Shown: positions 1 through 11,584, numbered from the stretch's first letter. The stretch: DNA of 64,000 nucleotides from Oreohelix idahoensis (GCA_024509875.1 JAMPIV010012226.1:1-64000), one strand, 5' to 3'. Translations and numbers: made by a program. Notes: generated from the letters alone by a model not told the origin.

Positions 1-1675
1 AGTTGTACTGTTGATGTATTTGTGTGTCGTAACAGACCCCAAGGAAAGTCTGGTCTCAGTAGTTTACTTCTCAATATGGTCACTGTGCAGGTTGACCCAG
101 GAAGCTGGCACACCAGTTGTTAAACTCTGTAGTTGTTAACTCATACTGGCTACTAGTTGTTGAATCACGCTTTATTTGTTTAATGACGTGAATGTCCACC
201 AGTTGATAAATGTAGATGTTGGGACTGGTGTAGTAAAGTGTAACGATTGTCAACTCATTAAACCCAGCACAGTTTTGGTCATACAGGTCATCTTGTCCTG
301 GAACGTGATGAGGCTCCGACAAGAATGTGAGTGTAGACAATGAGTGTGTATCTGAATGTCAGTACGCGAATGGTAGAATGATTCGATAGAGTTGACAGGT
401 TGGTAGTACATCACTCATACTCACACTGTTCGAATTCAAGAAGTACTGGAACTACGGTGGTCTTTTTTATAACATTTAATGGGACGCACACTTGGACAGT
501 ACGTGTATGGTTACAGGAACAAATGTCGACATAGACAGCATAATGTTGATCACAGGAATATCATCTTAAGTTAGCATTCATGCTTGGCAAATATCATAAT
601 GGAGCATTCGTAAATAAGCATTCAGAGTTCCATCATGTAAATCATCTGGCTTTACTGACTGGGCACGTCAGACCATAACCAATATATAGGAAGGCTCCTA
701 GACCTAATCTCGTCTAGCGAATATCCCTTCACGTAAGGTTCAATATATATATTTTCCATAAAGATATAGGAATCCCAGACATGGGTTCTCACATGTAGCA
801 GTGATTTCTTGGTTCATCGAGCGATAGTACAGGCATCCCTTTTTCTCACTCGATAAATACAAAGTATATGAATTTCAACATGGCTGTTCTTCTCTCGTGA
901 GCTTCACTCACTATTGGATACAGACCAAAATTGGTCATTCGTTAAATGTCCTCATTTCTTCATAGCTTCTATCATAGAGGTAATTGAATAATATCATATA
1001 ATCTAGTGCTGATACATAGGAATGTCATCTTCCTTTGAACAAATATTCTTTTCAAAAGTACCACTGTGCATCTGCTTATCGACAACGATGGCGAAGCCCA
1101 AGTTCATAATAAATTGTGGTTTTACCTTTCTATGCGAAATATAACTTTGCCATTCCTTGGCAAAAGAGAATAAACACTGGGGTAAAGTACATACAACATG
1201 TCTAAATGACTATCACTTTTCCCCATTTACTTATAGATCACTTTTTCGGCAAAAAGCCGGCTACAACAAAATTCGACATCCCGACAGGATGACAGCCATG
1301 AATCACACCCCTTGCTAGCGATACTTCCGCTGCATAGCCTTTGACCTTTTCTAGCGACAACCAACATAGTTCGAATTAGAAATGTAAAGATATCCATATA
1401 TAAGACAGACTCGTCCTACTCATACAAACACTACGTATAAATTCAGGCCATAGATATACTGAAGCAAGAACAATCTATTCCTACCCAGGCAAAGAATAAA
1501 TCGCAGTAGGCCTAAATTCGTCCGCGGAATCCGATCGAAGATGACGGGACTCATTTCAAGGGAAGTAACTCAAAAATGACTTCTCCTTAAGCACTTAAAA
1601 AAGGAAATACTTTGTTTACAAAATATTTGCGAACATAATAAGTATATAAATGTATTATATTGCAAGATAGTAAAG
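1..1675. other. AT-rich sequence, no gene recognised
   Basis: No protein domain, RNA gene or clear repeat is visible. An 86-codon open frame on the minus strand (80-340) has no recognisable motif and no convincing splice context, so it is not called. This stretch lies downstream of the last KCNQ exon I can identify (9059) and may still be intron of that gene. Confidence 0.5.
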
Positions 1676-4600
1676 ATTGCACTTTACACCCGGTAATGCT
1701 ACCAGTAAGTTTCCTCAATGTGTGTCCGATCGATCTCTAGCGTCATTTTCTCATCTCTTGTTCCACTGCCACTTGTCTAGTTATTGTTATATCTTGTTCC
1801 ACTGCCACTTGTCTAGTTATTGTTATATCTTGTTCCACTGCCACTTGTCTGGTTATTGTTATCTCTTGTTCCACTGGCACATGTCTGGTTCTTGTTATCT
1901 CTTGTTCCACTGCCACGTGTCTGGTTATTGTTATCTCTTGTTCCACTGCCACTTGTCTGGTTATTGTTATCTCTTGTTCCACTGCCACTTGTCTGGTTAT
2001 TGTTATCTCTTGTTCCACTGCCACTTGTCTGGTTATTGTTATCTCTTGTTCCACTGCCACTTGTCTAGTTATTGTTATCTCTTGTTCCACTGCCACTTGT
2101 CTGGTTCTTGTTATCTCTTGTTCCACTGCCACGTGTCTGGTTATTGTTATCTCTTGTTCCACTGCCACTTGTCTAGTTATTGTTATCTCTTGTTCCACTG
2201 CCACTTGTCTAGTTATTGTTATCGCTTGTTCCACCACCACTTGTCTGGTTATTGTTATCTCTTGTTCCACTGCCACGTGTCTGGTTATTGTTATCTCTTG
2301 TTCCACTGCCACTTGTCTGGTTATTGTTATCTCTTGTTCCACTGCCACTTGTCTGGTTATTGTTATCTCTTGTTCCACTGCCACTTGTCTAGTTATTGTT
2401 ATCTCTTGTTCCACTGCCACTTGTCTGGTTATTGTTATCTCTTGTTCCACTGCCACTTGTCTGGTTATTGTTATCTCTTGTTCCACTGCCACTTGTCTGG
2501 TTATTGTTATCTCTTGTTCCACTGCCACTTGTCTGGTTATTTTTATCTCTTGTTCCACTGCCACTTGTCTAGTTATTGTTATCTCTTGTTCCACTGCCAC
2601 TTGTCTGGTTATTGTTATCTCTTGTTCCACCACCACTTGTCTGGTTATTGTTATCTCTTGTTCCACTGCCACTTGTCTGGTTATTGTTATCTCTTGTTCC
2701 ACTGCCACTTGTCTAGTTATTGTTATCTCTTGTTCCACTGCCACTTGTCTGGTTATTGTTATCTCTTGTTCCACTGGCACATGTCTGGTTCTTGTTATCT
2801 CTTGTTCCACTGCCACTTGTCTAGTTATTGTAATCTCTTGTTCCACTGCCACTTGTCTGGTTATTGTTATCTCTTGTTCCACTGCCACTTGTCTAGTTAT
2901 TGTTATCTCTTGTTCCACTGCCACTTGTCTGGTTATTGTTATCTCTTGTTCCACTGCCACTTGTCTGGTTATTGTTATCTCTTGTTCCACTGCCACTTGT
3001 CTGGTTATTGTTATCTCTTGTTCCACTGCCACTTGTCTGGTTATTGTTATATCTTGTTCCACTGCCACTTGTCTGGTTATTGTTATCTCTTGTTCCACCG
3101 CCACTTGTCTGGTTATTGTTATCTCTTGTTCCACTGCCACTTGTCTGGTTATTGTTATCTCTTGTTCCACTGCCACGTGTCTGTTTATTGTTATCTCTTG
3201 TTCCACCACCACTTGTCTGGTTATTGTTATCTCTTGTTCCACTGCCACTTGTCTGGTTATTGTTATCTCTTGTTCCACTACCACTTGTCTGGTTAGTGTT
3301 ATCTCTTGTTCCACCACCACTTGTCTGGTTATTGTTATCTCTTGTTCCACTGCCACGTGTCTGGTTATTGTTATCTCTTGTTCCACTGCCACTTGTCTGG
3401 TTATTGTTATCTCTTGTTCCACTGCCACTTGTCTGGTTATTGTTATATCTTGTTCCACTGCCACTTGTCTGGTTATTGTTATCTCTTGTTCCACCGCCAC
3501 TTGTCTGGTTATTGTTATCTCTTGTTCCACTGCCACTTGTCTGGTTATTGTTATCTCTTGTTCCACTGCCACGTGTCTGGTTATTGTTATCTCTTGTTCC
3601 ACCACCACTTGTCTGGTTATTGTTATCTCTTGTTCCACTGCCACTTGTCTGGTTATTGTTATCTCTTGTTCCACTACCACTTGTCTGGTTAGTGTTATCT
3701 CTTGTTCCACCACCACTTGTCTGGTTATTGTTATCTCTTGTTCCACTGAAACGTGTCTGGTTATTGCTATCTCTTGTTCCACTGCCACTTGTCTGGTTAT
3801 TGTTATCTAGTGTTCCACTTCCACTTGTCTGGTTATTGTTATCTCGTGTTCCACTGCCACTTGTCTGGTTATTGTTATCTCTTGTTCCACTGCCACTTGT
3901 CTGGTTATTGTTATCTCTTGTTCCACTGCCACTTGTCTGGTTATTGTTATCTCTTGTTCCACCACCACTTGTCTGGTTATTGTTATCTCTTGTTCCACCA
4001 CCACTTGTCTGGTTATTGTTATCTCTTGTTCCACTGCCACGTGTCTGGTTATTGTTATCTCTTGTTCCACCACCACTTGTTTGGTTATTGTTATCTCTTG
4101 TTCCTCTGCCACTTGTCTGGTTTTTGTTATCTCTTGTTCCACTACCACTTGTCTGGTTATTGTTATCTCTTGTTCCACTGCCACTTGTCTGGTTATTGTT
4201 ATCTCTTGTTCCACTGCCACTTGTCTGGTTATTGTTATCTCTTGTTCCACCACCACTTGTCTGGTTATTGTTATCTCTTGTTCCACCACCACTTGTCTGG
4301 TTATTGTTATCTCTTGTTCCACCACCACTTGTCTGGTTATTGTTATCTCTTGTTCCACCACCACTTGTCTGGTTATTGTTATCTCTTGTTCCACCACCAC
4401 TTGTCTGGTTATTGTTATCTCTTGTTCCACTGCCACTTGTCTGGTTATTGTTATCATTTGTTCCTCTGCCACTTGTCTGGTTTTTGTTATCTCTTGTTCC
4501 ACTGCCACTTGTTTGGTTATTGTTATCACTTGTTGCTCTGCCACTTGTCTGGTTTTTGTTATCTCTTGTTCCACTGCCACTTGTCTGGTTATTGTTATCT

Positions 4601-5012
4601 CTTGTTCCACTGCCACTTGTCTGGTTATTGTTATCTCTTGTTCCACTGCCACTTGTCTGGTTATTGTTATCACTTGTTCCTCTGCCACTTGTCTGGTTTT
4701 TGTTATCTCTTGTTCCACTGCCACTTGTCTGGTTATTGTTATCTCTTGTTCCACTGCCACTTGTCTGGTTATTGTTATCTCTTGTTCCACTGCCACTTGT
4801 CTGGTTATTGTTATCTCTTGTTCCACTGCCACTTGTCTGGTTATTGTTATCTCTTGTTCCACTGACACTTGTCTGGTTATTGTTATCAGTTCCACATTGA
4901 TGACTTTATCATTTTAATCGTTCTATTCTACGCAAGCACCCATTTATAATTGTCTAACTTTTCTGTTCTTGTTTTTGTTGTTCTCCATGTTTCAGAGCCA
5001 TACAATAGGACT
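1676..5012 (-). mobile_element. Non-LTR retrotransposon ORF2 3' fragment, internally expanded
   Basis: On the minus strand the right flank of the satellite (4977-5012) reads VLLYGSETWRTTK, a block typical of the region after the palm domain in LINE reverse transcriptases. The left flank (1676-1752) reads EQEM followed, past a stop and a frame slip, by RSIGHTLRK, the block that comes next in the same family. Between them sits the 36-bp array whose unit reads TRQVAVEQEITI. Compared with other tails in this window (40830-41010, 43690-44160), the array replaces one copy of a TRQVPVEQEI-like segment. The flanks carry stops and frame slips, so this is a dead fragment. Confidence 0.8.
1753..4887 (-). 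repeat. 36-bp minisatellite, about 87 copies
   Basis: A tandem array of a 36-bp unit. On the plus strand it has a core cttgttccactgccacttgt followed by ctggttattgttatct. The period is a multiple of three, so several frames stay open for hundreds of codons: minus strand VAVEQEITITRQ, plus strand LLFHCHLSGYCY and SLVPLPLVWLLL. That is arithmetic, not evidence of coding. Variant units (accacc, actggc, cctctgcc, tctagtt) recur in blocks. One block near 3205-3300 reappears at 3601-3696, exactly 396 bp (11 units) later, indicating higher-order duplication. Confidence 0.95.
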
Positions 5013-5607
5013 GATTGGCAGACGAATAAGATATATAGTGGGGCGGTTATTAGACCAAACTGACAAGCTTAAATAAAAGTGTCTTGCAACAGAATGCAAA
5101 TCTAAGGCAGGGGAGAGGCGGTACAAAATTAAATAGACAAGAATGAGTAACTTAGTCGGGTAAAACAGACAATAAATGTCTAGCACTCCGTGACATTTAG
5201 CAGTTTATTTATATTTTATAAATTAAAGGCATGTAAATTGGTATTTAACTTCAGAGTAGTGGCAGAATTAGTGTTATCATTATGTTTTACAAATAATATA
5301 CTATTAGGCGACCGTTGCCTCAATCGGCTGTGTGTGGCGTTCCCGGACACGGGGCCTCCCAGTTCTGAGGCACAGTTACGTATCGGCTCCGTTGACGCTC
5401 ACTGGTACAGCCACCTCACTGAACTATTGTATGGACATGAGGTGTACCAAACATATAGGCTTGAGGTGGCAGGGAAGCAAACCCGTAAAAATTGCTTACT
5501 GAAATCGGATGTGTCGAGCCGAAAGGCGCAGATATCGCAGTATAGCTGTAAACTACGACACAACGTAATTACGCTCAAAATGGCCAGAGTTTTGAGAAAG
5601 ACGGCTG
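5013..5607. other. Unassigned sequence
   Basis: No recognisable feature. A 165-codon plus frame (5190-5687) and an overlapping minus frame have no motif and run into the GAAC repeat, so neither is called a gene. Confidence 0.4.
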
Positions 5608-5640
5608 AGCGAACGAACGAACGAACGAACGAACGAACGC
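5608..5640. repeat. (GAAC)n microsatellite
   Basis: About eight perfect gaac units. The same tetramer occurs at the 3' end of the CR1-like element (34345-34380), so this may be the tail of a lost element. Confidence 0.85.
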
Positions 5641-5904
5641 AAACAACAAAAAACAAACAACAAATACTATTGCTTACTAATAGCTGACTGTTTCAGAAAT
5701 TGAATATGCGCCATATGTTAATTTAATTAAAGTAATTAACCCTTTGAACAAAAATTATGCACTATGAAAATAAAATGTAGCAAAACGCAGTGTCGTCAGC
5801 GTATCAAATGGCACAAATTTACACACTAGAAAAACCAGCTATCAAGGAACAATTTTTAAATCTTTCTTACTAAACTCATGAAGTTCAACTTTGTCATGCA
5901 CGTT

Positions 5905-6360
5905 TTACGGGTTCAAAACCTACTAGCGTCACGCTCCAATCTACCCATCTGTATACGGGTGCCTGTTTCTGCTCTTGAATTAGGGAAGGTGAAAGCAGTG
6001 AGGAATGGGAGCTGGTCACCCGCATTTCGAAGCTGGACCTAGTATCCTGAAGTCACAAACACTTCATTCCCCTACGGCAGTATCTGATACAAGGATCACG
6101 TGACACGTCCATTGATGCATATTGGGAATATGATATTAGGCCCATACTTTCTTGACCATCAGCACACTAGTTGTGATGTGGTCAGCATCACGCCGGCCGC
6201 CTTAACCTTCCCACAGTTGCTCTGGTACCTAATTCATTAGGCTGGGTCGATCCCGGAGCCGTTTGCGGTCTAAAAAAATCCCACCTTAACTGCGGATCGA
6301 ACCACGGACCAATGAGCTAGGATGTCAGTGCACTAACCACTGCGCTACCACGGCTCCCAA
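5905..6360 (-). mobile_element. tRNA-headed SINE (minus strand)
   Basis: Reading the minus strand from 6358, there is an A-box-like ggtagcgcagtggttagtgc and, about 40 nt later, a B-box-like ggttcgatcc: a polymerase III type 2 promoter as in tRNA-derived SINEs. The body contains gatgtggtcagcatcacgcc (6176-6195), which recurs at 57538. It also contains a block around 5930-6030 (gctcttgaattagggaag) that recurs at 58100 and 62610. The head is not foldable into a clean tRNA by eye, so a SINE is preferred over a tRNA gene. Confidence 0.65.
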
Positions 6361-6975
6361 TCTGATATAGGTCTACTTTTAATTTTTAAATCTTTTGTGA
6401 CATCATCCTTCGTTAACATCTCATATAAGTCACGTGGGTGGACATCAAGTATAGCATCAGGCATTTTTATACTTTAAAGCATCCTTAGCAAGCAACCTAT
6501 TATCAGTTGTATCACGTCATAGCATAATAATAATAATAATATATCTGTCACAGCCTATTGATCTGTTTATCCGCTTATTTTTCATAAGATTTCCCTGAGA
6601 AAATAAAAAAAACTCTTTCAACCGATCAAAATTAAAAATCTTTGTCGTTTATTTAATTTTAAAAAAACAACAACAAAAAACCCACAGATCGTCAGGAAAA
6701 AAAAGTTGAAACCTTGATTATTAAAAAAAAATAGATTAAAAACAAATCTAGGAGGAAAAGAATAGGATGGAGTGGCAACGCTGGTTGCAACTGAGCTCAC
6801 ACAGTAACTCTTGCCAAACATTGAGGTAAGCGATCCATCAACAACACACTGGAAGAAGACAAGGATAAAGAGAATATATGCAGGAAACGATAATCAGACC
6901 GCAATAACCTCACAAGATGTAGACACATACATATACTTTGGTAGAAATGTGTAGACAAAGTATGAGAGTCATACA
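6361..6975. other. AT-rich spacer with poly-A and poly-T tracts
   Basis: Includes (aat)n at about 6525-6540 and A-rich stretches at 6600-6750. No gene seen. Confidence 0.4.
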
Positions 6976-7035
6976 GTGATATCAAAATAAGAATACAAAA
7001 GGCATAAGCAGCTGTCGTTGCACTTAGAAATACTT
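6976..7035 (+). mobile_element. Short LINE reverse transcriptase remnant
   Basis: The plus strand reads ISK-RIQKA-AAVVALRN with slips, resembling the DIKIRIQKARAAF block found upstream of the VLLYGSETW block in LINE tails. The same block is seen at 34120 and 58880. Very short and decayed. Confidence 0.4.
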
Positions 7036-7037
7036 AC

Positions 7038-7200
7038 TTACTTAGTCGTTCCCCTTCTACCGTGAGGTGCAGAGGTTTGGAAGAGAGAGCGCCAGACTAT
7101 TATGTCGGCTGTCTTCCTCCTGGCCTGGTTCCATTCTAGTCCTCGGTCCTTCAAAGATTGTCTAATGTTGTCCTCCCAGCGGACTCTGGAGGTCTGGATC
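7038..7200 (-). mobile_element. Non-LTR retrotransposon ORF2 C-terminus
   Basis: The minus strand from about 7195 to a stop at 7038 reads RVRWEDNIRQSLKDRGLEWN, then a run containing ADIIVWRSLFQTSAPHGRR. This is the classic end of a LINE ORF2, with a GRP-like arm followed by WED..R....RG..W and the closing W block. It is a different family from the TRQVPVEQ tails. Only the last roughly 55 codons are clear. Confidence 0.7.
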
Positions 7201-7486
7201 CCTGGCTCTTAGTTTCCAATGCTTATCGTGGTAGCCGATCTTCTCCCATTCTCCGCCTAGGCCGGTCCCAAGCCCGGCTGAAAAAGGAGGAGAGCAGCCT
7301 GCATGGAGGCGGTAAGGAGGCAGGCCCTCATGCAAAGTCACAACAGGCCAATCACCTGTTTGCTTTAAATCGCGATTACGCGAAATACACTGAGAAGTAA
7401 GAAAAAAAAAAAAAAATCAAGTCCAACACAAAAATAAGAATCTTCACCTCTTCTTCGTCTTTTTTCGTTCGCTTGAACTATATTGT

Positions 7487-7966
7487 CTATATCTGCAATG
7501 TTGTTTCTTGTATAAACTTCACTGTCTTTTGTAGTTCATACAGAGGTCCGTATAGTTTTGCTTCCAGTGTTGTTTCTCTGGGCCAGTGGGTTTGCCTCAA
7601 TATATCATATTCGGGGCAATCTTGAAGTACGTGCTCCGCAGTCTGGGGTGTCTGTCCACATGTACACATGGATGAATTGCCAATCTTGAATTTTGTATAC
7701 ATGTGGCTGCGGAGTCGGTTGTGTCCTGTTCTGAGGCGCAGAGTGACAATTTGTTCTGATCTGTTCATAGCTTGGTAGTCATCCTGTGTTGGTGTTGGTG
7801 GCTTTCTGATTGATTTGATCATCTTTTTCTTCTGATGGTACGTAACTGGTACATCCGGTTGCTCGTCTGTAGCACCTTCCTTAGCCAGTCGGTCCGCTCT
7901 CTCGTTTCCTGGTATTCCACAATGAGACGGTATCCACTGCATGGCGACCCAGCACTGGTTGCACAA
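7487..7966 (-). pseudogene. RNase H and C-terminal domain of a Jockey/I-type LINE
   Basis: A 159-codon minus-strand frame. It opens with WIPSHCGIPGNERADRLAKE, the fourth catalytic block of LINE-encoded RNase H (IPSH..I.GNE.AD). It then has LRLRTGHNRLRSHM and a Cys/His cluster (CTCGQTPQTAEHVLQDC), the usual C-terminal module of Jockey/I-clade ORF2. The first RNase H Asp/Glu blocks are missing, so it is 5'-truncated; the upstream sequence (7967-8013) is out of frame. It lies in the downstream flank of KCNQ. Confidence 0.85.
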
Positions 7967-8025
7967 TTCTCAAAGTATGGCTTGTATACCTGAATCTTCA
8001 CCTCAAATGTCAAGTCATTTCTACC

Positions 8026-8135
8026 GTAGGGCTGTAAAACTTAGAGAACAACAGAAATAACATCAAAAAAGCTACAGATTTTCATAAATGGGTGCTCTAC
8101 ATAGAATAGATGGATTGAAATCGTACGCACGGTGG
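8026..8135 (+). mobile_element. LINE tail remnant
   Basis: The plus strand reads GCKT-RTTEITSKKLQIFING, the decayed equivalent of the YGSETWRTTK.....L..FIN block in other LINE tails of this window. No further domain follows. Confidence 0.5.
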
Positions 8136-9058
8136 CTAAACCAGTTTTGTTGCATGCTTTAGCCACGTCATAGATGAATTTTTCTTTAAACTATCCTTTG
8201 TTCTCACACTTACGACACGCATTGGCAGTTGAACAATGTGTTTTCAGATGAAATTTTCACACTTTTCTAATGTCACCTGTTTTCCAGATCTGTCTTTCTT
8301 TGTTTTATACACGTATCTCTTCCTGCGTTTTTACTAAAACTTCTCAAACAGAGCATCCATCAAGTTCTTTCTTTCATTATCATCGTTTCGTTCATTTAGT
8401 AGCACATGTTGGAATAAATGTGTTCCCCCCTTCATTCTCTCCCCCCCCCGCCGCCGCTTTGCGCCATGAGATATAGAGGCTGTGAACCAAGCCTCTCTAC
8501 AAACTTTTTTATCCTGTGCTTTCCGCTCCAAAAAAGAAACAAAAAGCCACCAAAAAAAACATAGCGGATTTATATCATTTTTATCATCTTATTTGGGATG
8601 GCGTTCCAAGGTTTTCGCTACACCAACTCAGAATATAAAAAGTATATCACCCGGTCGAAACAGGTCACCATCTGTTGATATACAAAGATACTTCCGATTC
8701 TGGAGATAAGAGAGTAAATACTGACTTCTGTCGGCCGAGTGATACACTTTTTATTGATTTTCTCATGTCCCTTACTTAGCGCTCGCCTTCTTTCCTTTCC
8801 CTGACGAAGACAGTGTGGTCGCAACGTAGGCAATTTTATACTTCGTTTGTTCTAGTAAGACGCATTACCTTTTTCGATACTTATTAAAAAAAATAAATAA
8901 ACCTAACCACCCCAAACAAACAAAAAAGGGAAAAGATTGAAAACTCTAACCCCCGGAGGATCGCAACGAATAAAAAGAAAAAAAAAACACAGACATTCAT
9001 ACAGTAAAGAGAAAACACGCACACATGCACAATGAAGGTCCGCAAATGCTGTACTAAC
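8136..9058. other. Unassigned, probably KCNQ intron
   Basis: C-rich run at about 8437-8449 and A-rich runs near 8890-8990. No exon with convincing KCNQ helix B similarity was found here on the minus strand. Confidence 0.4.
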
Positions 9059-9256
9059 CTATCTATAACATTTGTCACTTCCTCCTCGCTTGTGGAAATG
9101 GCTGATCTCCTGGAGTGATGGCGGGCTGTCATGGGTGACTGTGAGTGAGTACCGATCCCATCCCGGCTGTTGAAACTGCCTGTGGTACTGCTGCGGTCAC
9201 GTCTGCGAGTAGAGAACCGGCTCACGAAAGACGTGTTGTTCTTGAACGTGCGTTCT
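9059..9256 (-). CDS. KCNQ: KCNQ channel, cytoplasmic linker exon after helix A
   Basis: Minus-strand exon of 198 nt. The acceptor is a pyrimidine-rich tract ending ctatag at 9257-9262 and the donor is gttagt at 9053-9058. It starts with 1 nt that completes the split codon (TC|A, Ser) left by the helix A exon, and ends with 2 nt. It reads ERTFKNNTSFVSRFSTRRR, then a Ser/Arg-rich stretch ending SEEEVTNVID. Kv7.2-7.5 channels carry a phosphorylatable basic Ser-rich linker with a SFKERVRM-like start here. The phase match is strong; the sequence similarity is weak. Helix B, expected next, was not found. Confidence 0.65.
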
Positions 9257-9479
9257 CTATAGGAAGAACAAATTTAGCTTAATGAATGTGGAACATGCGC
9301 AGTGTATGAGATTTTAAAAACTTAACAGGTAAGTTTAGGTTTCTCTTGAAGGTTGGTGTAGTTGTTAGTTTTGACACATTTGGATAAAGCATTTGAGAAC
9401 ATAAAGGTAGTCCCATAGCAGATTCTGCCGTAGAGGAGTAAAGTTCTAGAGGCTTCGATACACTAGGTTTCAGCTTCAT

Positions 9480-9655
9480 GAGGAGTGGAGTGACCAGTTC
9501 GTTTCCTTACTGCCAGGGCCTCGTCTAACTCAAGAGCGCACTCAGGCTTCCATTAGCAGTTGAGTAGACTTCAGCAAAAAACTACCTGGTTTTGAACCAC
9601 GTAGCGTTGCCTCAAGAAGAAGCCGCTTTAACCACTCCGCGATTCGACGCCTGTT
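9480..9655 (-). mobile_element. tRNA-headed SINE fragment
   Basis: On the minus strand from 9653 there is an A-box-like cgcggagtggttaaagcggc and a B-box-like ggttcaaaaccagg at a tRNA-like distance. The region also contains a body block (ctaactcaagagcgcactca) like those at 5960 and 58110, so it probably belongs to the same SINE superfamily. Confidence 0.55.
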
Positions 9656-9949
9656 TCAGAAAATGGTAGCAACATAATTAAAGCAATTGTGGTGGTTTAA
9701 TGTCCAAACCTGGGATTACACATGTCAAATACGACAAGTGATTTCACTGCAAACATTTTCTAGGTAATGGCCTTTTTCTGAAAAAACAAAAAACAAATAA
9801 AAGATCAAAGAAGAGGACGAGTTCCCAAACAGGGCAAGTATTCAGTTGTGAAAATTGCTTGATACTGGAAAAATAGATCATATAAACCAGTGGTTCTTAA
9901 CTTTTTAGTATTCTGGTACCTGGAGTCCACTATAAAGCTATAATTACCA

Positions 9950-10072
9950 CTTCCCGTGTAAAACAATTCCTACAGAAAGAAGTCACCGCGGTAAGAGCAT
10001 GTGAATGATTTGTATAGGCTTTCTGAACGGCGGGCCAGCTGGAATGGTGTTCCCATGCTCCATAGCAGGGCT
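9950..10072 (-). repeat. R1 dispersed repeat, partial copy (minus)
   Basis: Shares the head block with the R1 copies at 30255, 42255, 46600 and 58400: minus strand ccatagcagg...tgggaacaccattccagctgg...gaaagcc. See the R1 finding. No coding content is recognised in any copy. Confidence 0.5.
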
Positions 10073-11584
10073 GTGGAGTCGGTCGTTTTTTAGTGGAGTC
10101 GGTTGGTAAATATGTTAATAACACATAAGGAAGGGAAACCCGAGGCCTGTAAACAGTAAATTAATATTAGACAAACATAAAGGTATGTTTTCAGGCACTC
10201 GTAAGAAATAAAGAAGTAGAACACTTAGACAACAGAAAAACAACAGACGTGAGTGGCTTACCCAGGGTTCGAACCCCGTACCTTCCGTACGACAACACCG
10301 CCTAGCTATACAAGCGAATCACACTAACCTCACGGCCAGCTAGGCATCCCCAAAAAAGGATGCTTTACTGACAGGTCATCAGTGCGAAACACAAGATAAC
10401 ACCGGAAGTTTACAATGGGCACCTCAGCCCATTAATGACGCAATCACTTCTGTTGTTCCTCTATTCTGCAGTATGTGTCAGTCCAAACAAGACAAAGACC
10501 TTGATACTGTGTCCAGTAAATGATAGAAGACTTAAGGACAGTAGTATAGAACAGAGGGTAGGTTTCTGGTATTGTATAAACATATAAACTTCCTGTGTTA
10601 TCTTGTGTTTCGCACTGATGACCTGTCAGTAAAGCATCCTTTTTTGGGGATGCCTAGCTGGCCGTGAGGTTAGTGTGATTCGCTTGTATAGCTAGGCGGT
10701 GTTGTAGTACGGAAGGTACGGGGTTCGAACCCTGGGTAAGCCACTCACGTCTGTTGTTTTTCTGTTGTCTAAGTGTTCTACTTCTTTATTTCTTACGAGT
10801 GCCTGAAAACATACCTTTATGTTTGTCTAATATTAATTTACTGGTAAATATGTCCCGACCCAGATTCTGAAATTTACGAGACAAGCCAACGCAGTTACAC
10901 GTTTGATCCATGCAAATAAGGGGGTGGGCGCTTTAAAAAATTGAAATAAAATTACAAATTAGTTGTTTATTATTAACTTAGTACATGTTAAGCGACTGAA
11001 GTAAAAAGTACACTGTGAAATGTTTTAAATAGTGAATTAAAAACAAAAAAAGTCTTCTGCTATATAAATTAGAAGGGGCAAGAATTCTGCAAATCCCGCT
11101 ACATCGTTACATCAAGTTGTGTCACATTTCCCTTGACATCTGGGGGCAACCAATCACGGTCGTAATGCTCGAATATGATGGTGCCAAACCATATATAGCG
11201 TCCCACATAGAGCAACATCTGAATTGATTCAGATCTGCTAATAACAAGCAAATTTATATATTTGATAAAGCAACGTTAAAAATGTCGATTTATAGTATCT
11301 ATTTCTTCAGATGCTAAACGAATTAGAATGTCTGAATACTGACTCTTCAAGAGGTCATATTGTCAGAGGTACGGAGATTATTTTACTAATTACGTATAAT
11401 CTACGAAAGCCATGTACTTAATCATTCACACATGTACCATATTTATACAAATAAGTGCGTAATGTTATGCCATATAACTAGTATAGTAAAAGAATTATAG
11501 TTGGGGTCGGGAGTCGGACTTCTACAATTTCTAGAGTCGGAGTCAGAAATTTTTTGACCGACACCAAAACTCTGCTCCACAGGC
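10069..11584. mobile_element. Possible non-autonomous element with gagtcgg-type ends
   Basis: The left end reads gctgtggagtcggtcg and the right end gaccgacaccaaaactctgctccac, roughly inverted. Similar gagtcgg/ccgactcc-rich sequence occurs at 60365-60565. The inner sequence (10860-11480) is AT-rich with no open frame, and the element is interrupted by the nested insertion at 10115-10842. Superfamily unknown. Its limits are approximate because the ends are imperfect. Confidence 0.35.
10115..10842. mobile_element. Nested insertion carrying a 259-bp inverted repeat
   Basis: The insert is bounded by an 11-bp direct repeat, ggtaaatatgt, at 10104-10114 and 10843-10853, consistent with a target site duplication. 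Inside, arms 10154-10412 and 10585-10843 are inverted copies of equal length (259 bp) with only about two mismatches seen, around a 172-bp spacer. Each arm includes a tRNA-like promoter: a ggccgtgaggttagtgtgat A-box-like segment and a ggggttcgaaccct B box. A SINE that inserted as, or became, a head-to-head pair fits; a foldback element is the alternative. Confidence 0.7.

Noticed and set aside
80..340. 86-codon minus frame as a KCNQ 3' exon
   Set aside because: No similarity to helix B, C or D and no convincing acceptor.
1743..4900. Long repeat-protein frames on both strands (up to 681 codons)
   Set aside because: The unit length is divisible by three, so any frame lacking a stop stays open. 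Four frames are open at once, and the LINE flanks show the origin.
5190..5687. 165-codon open frame as a gene
   Set aside because: No recognisable domain, and it runs into a GAAC microsatellite. Compositionally random.
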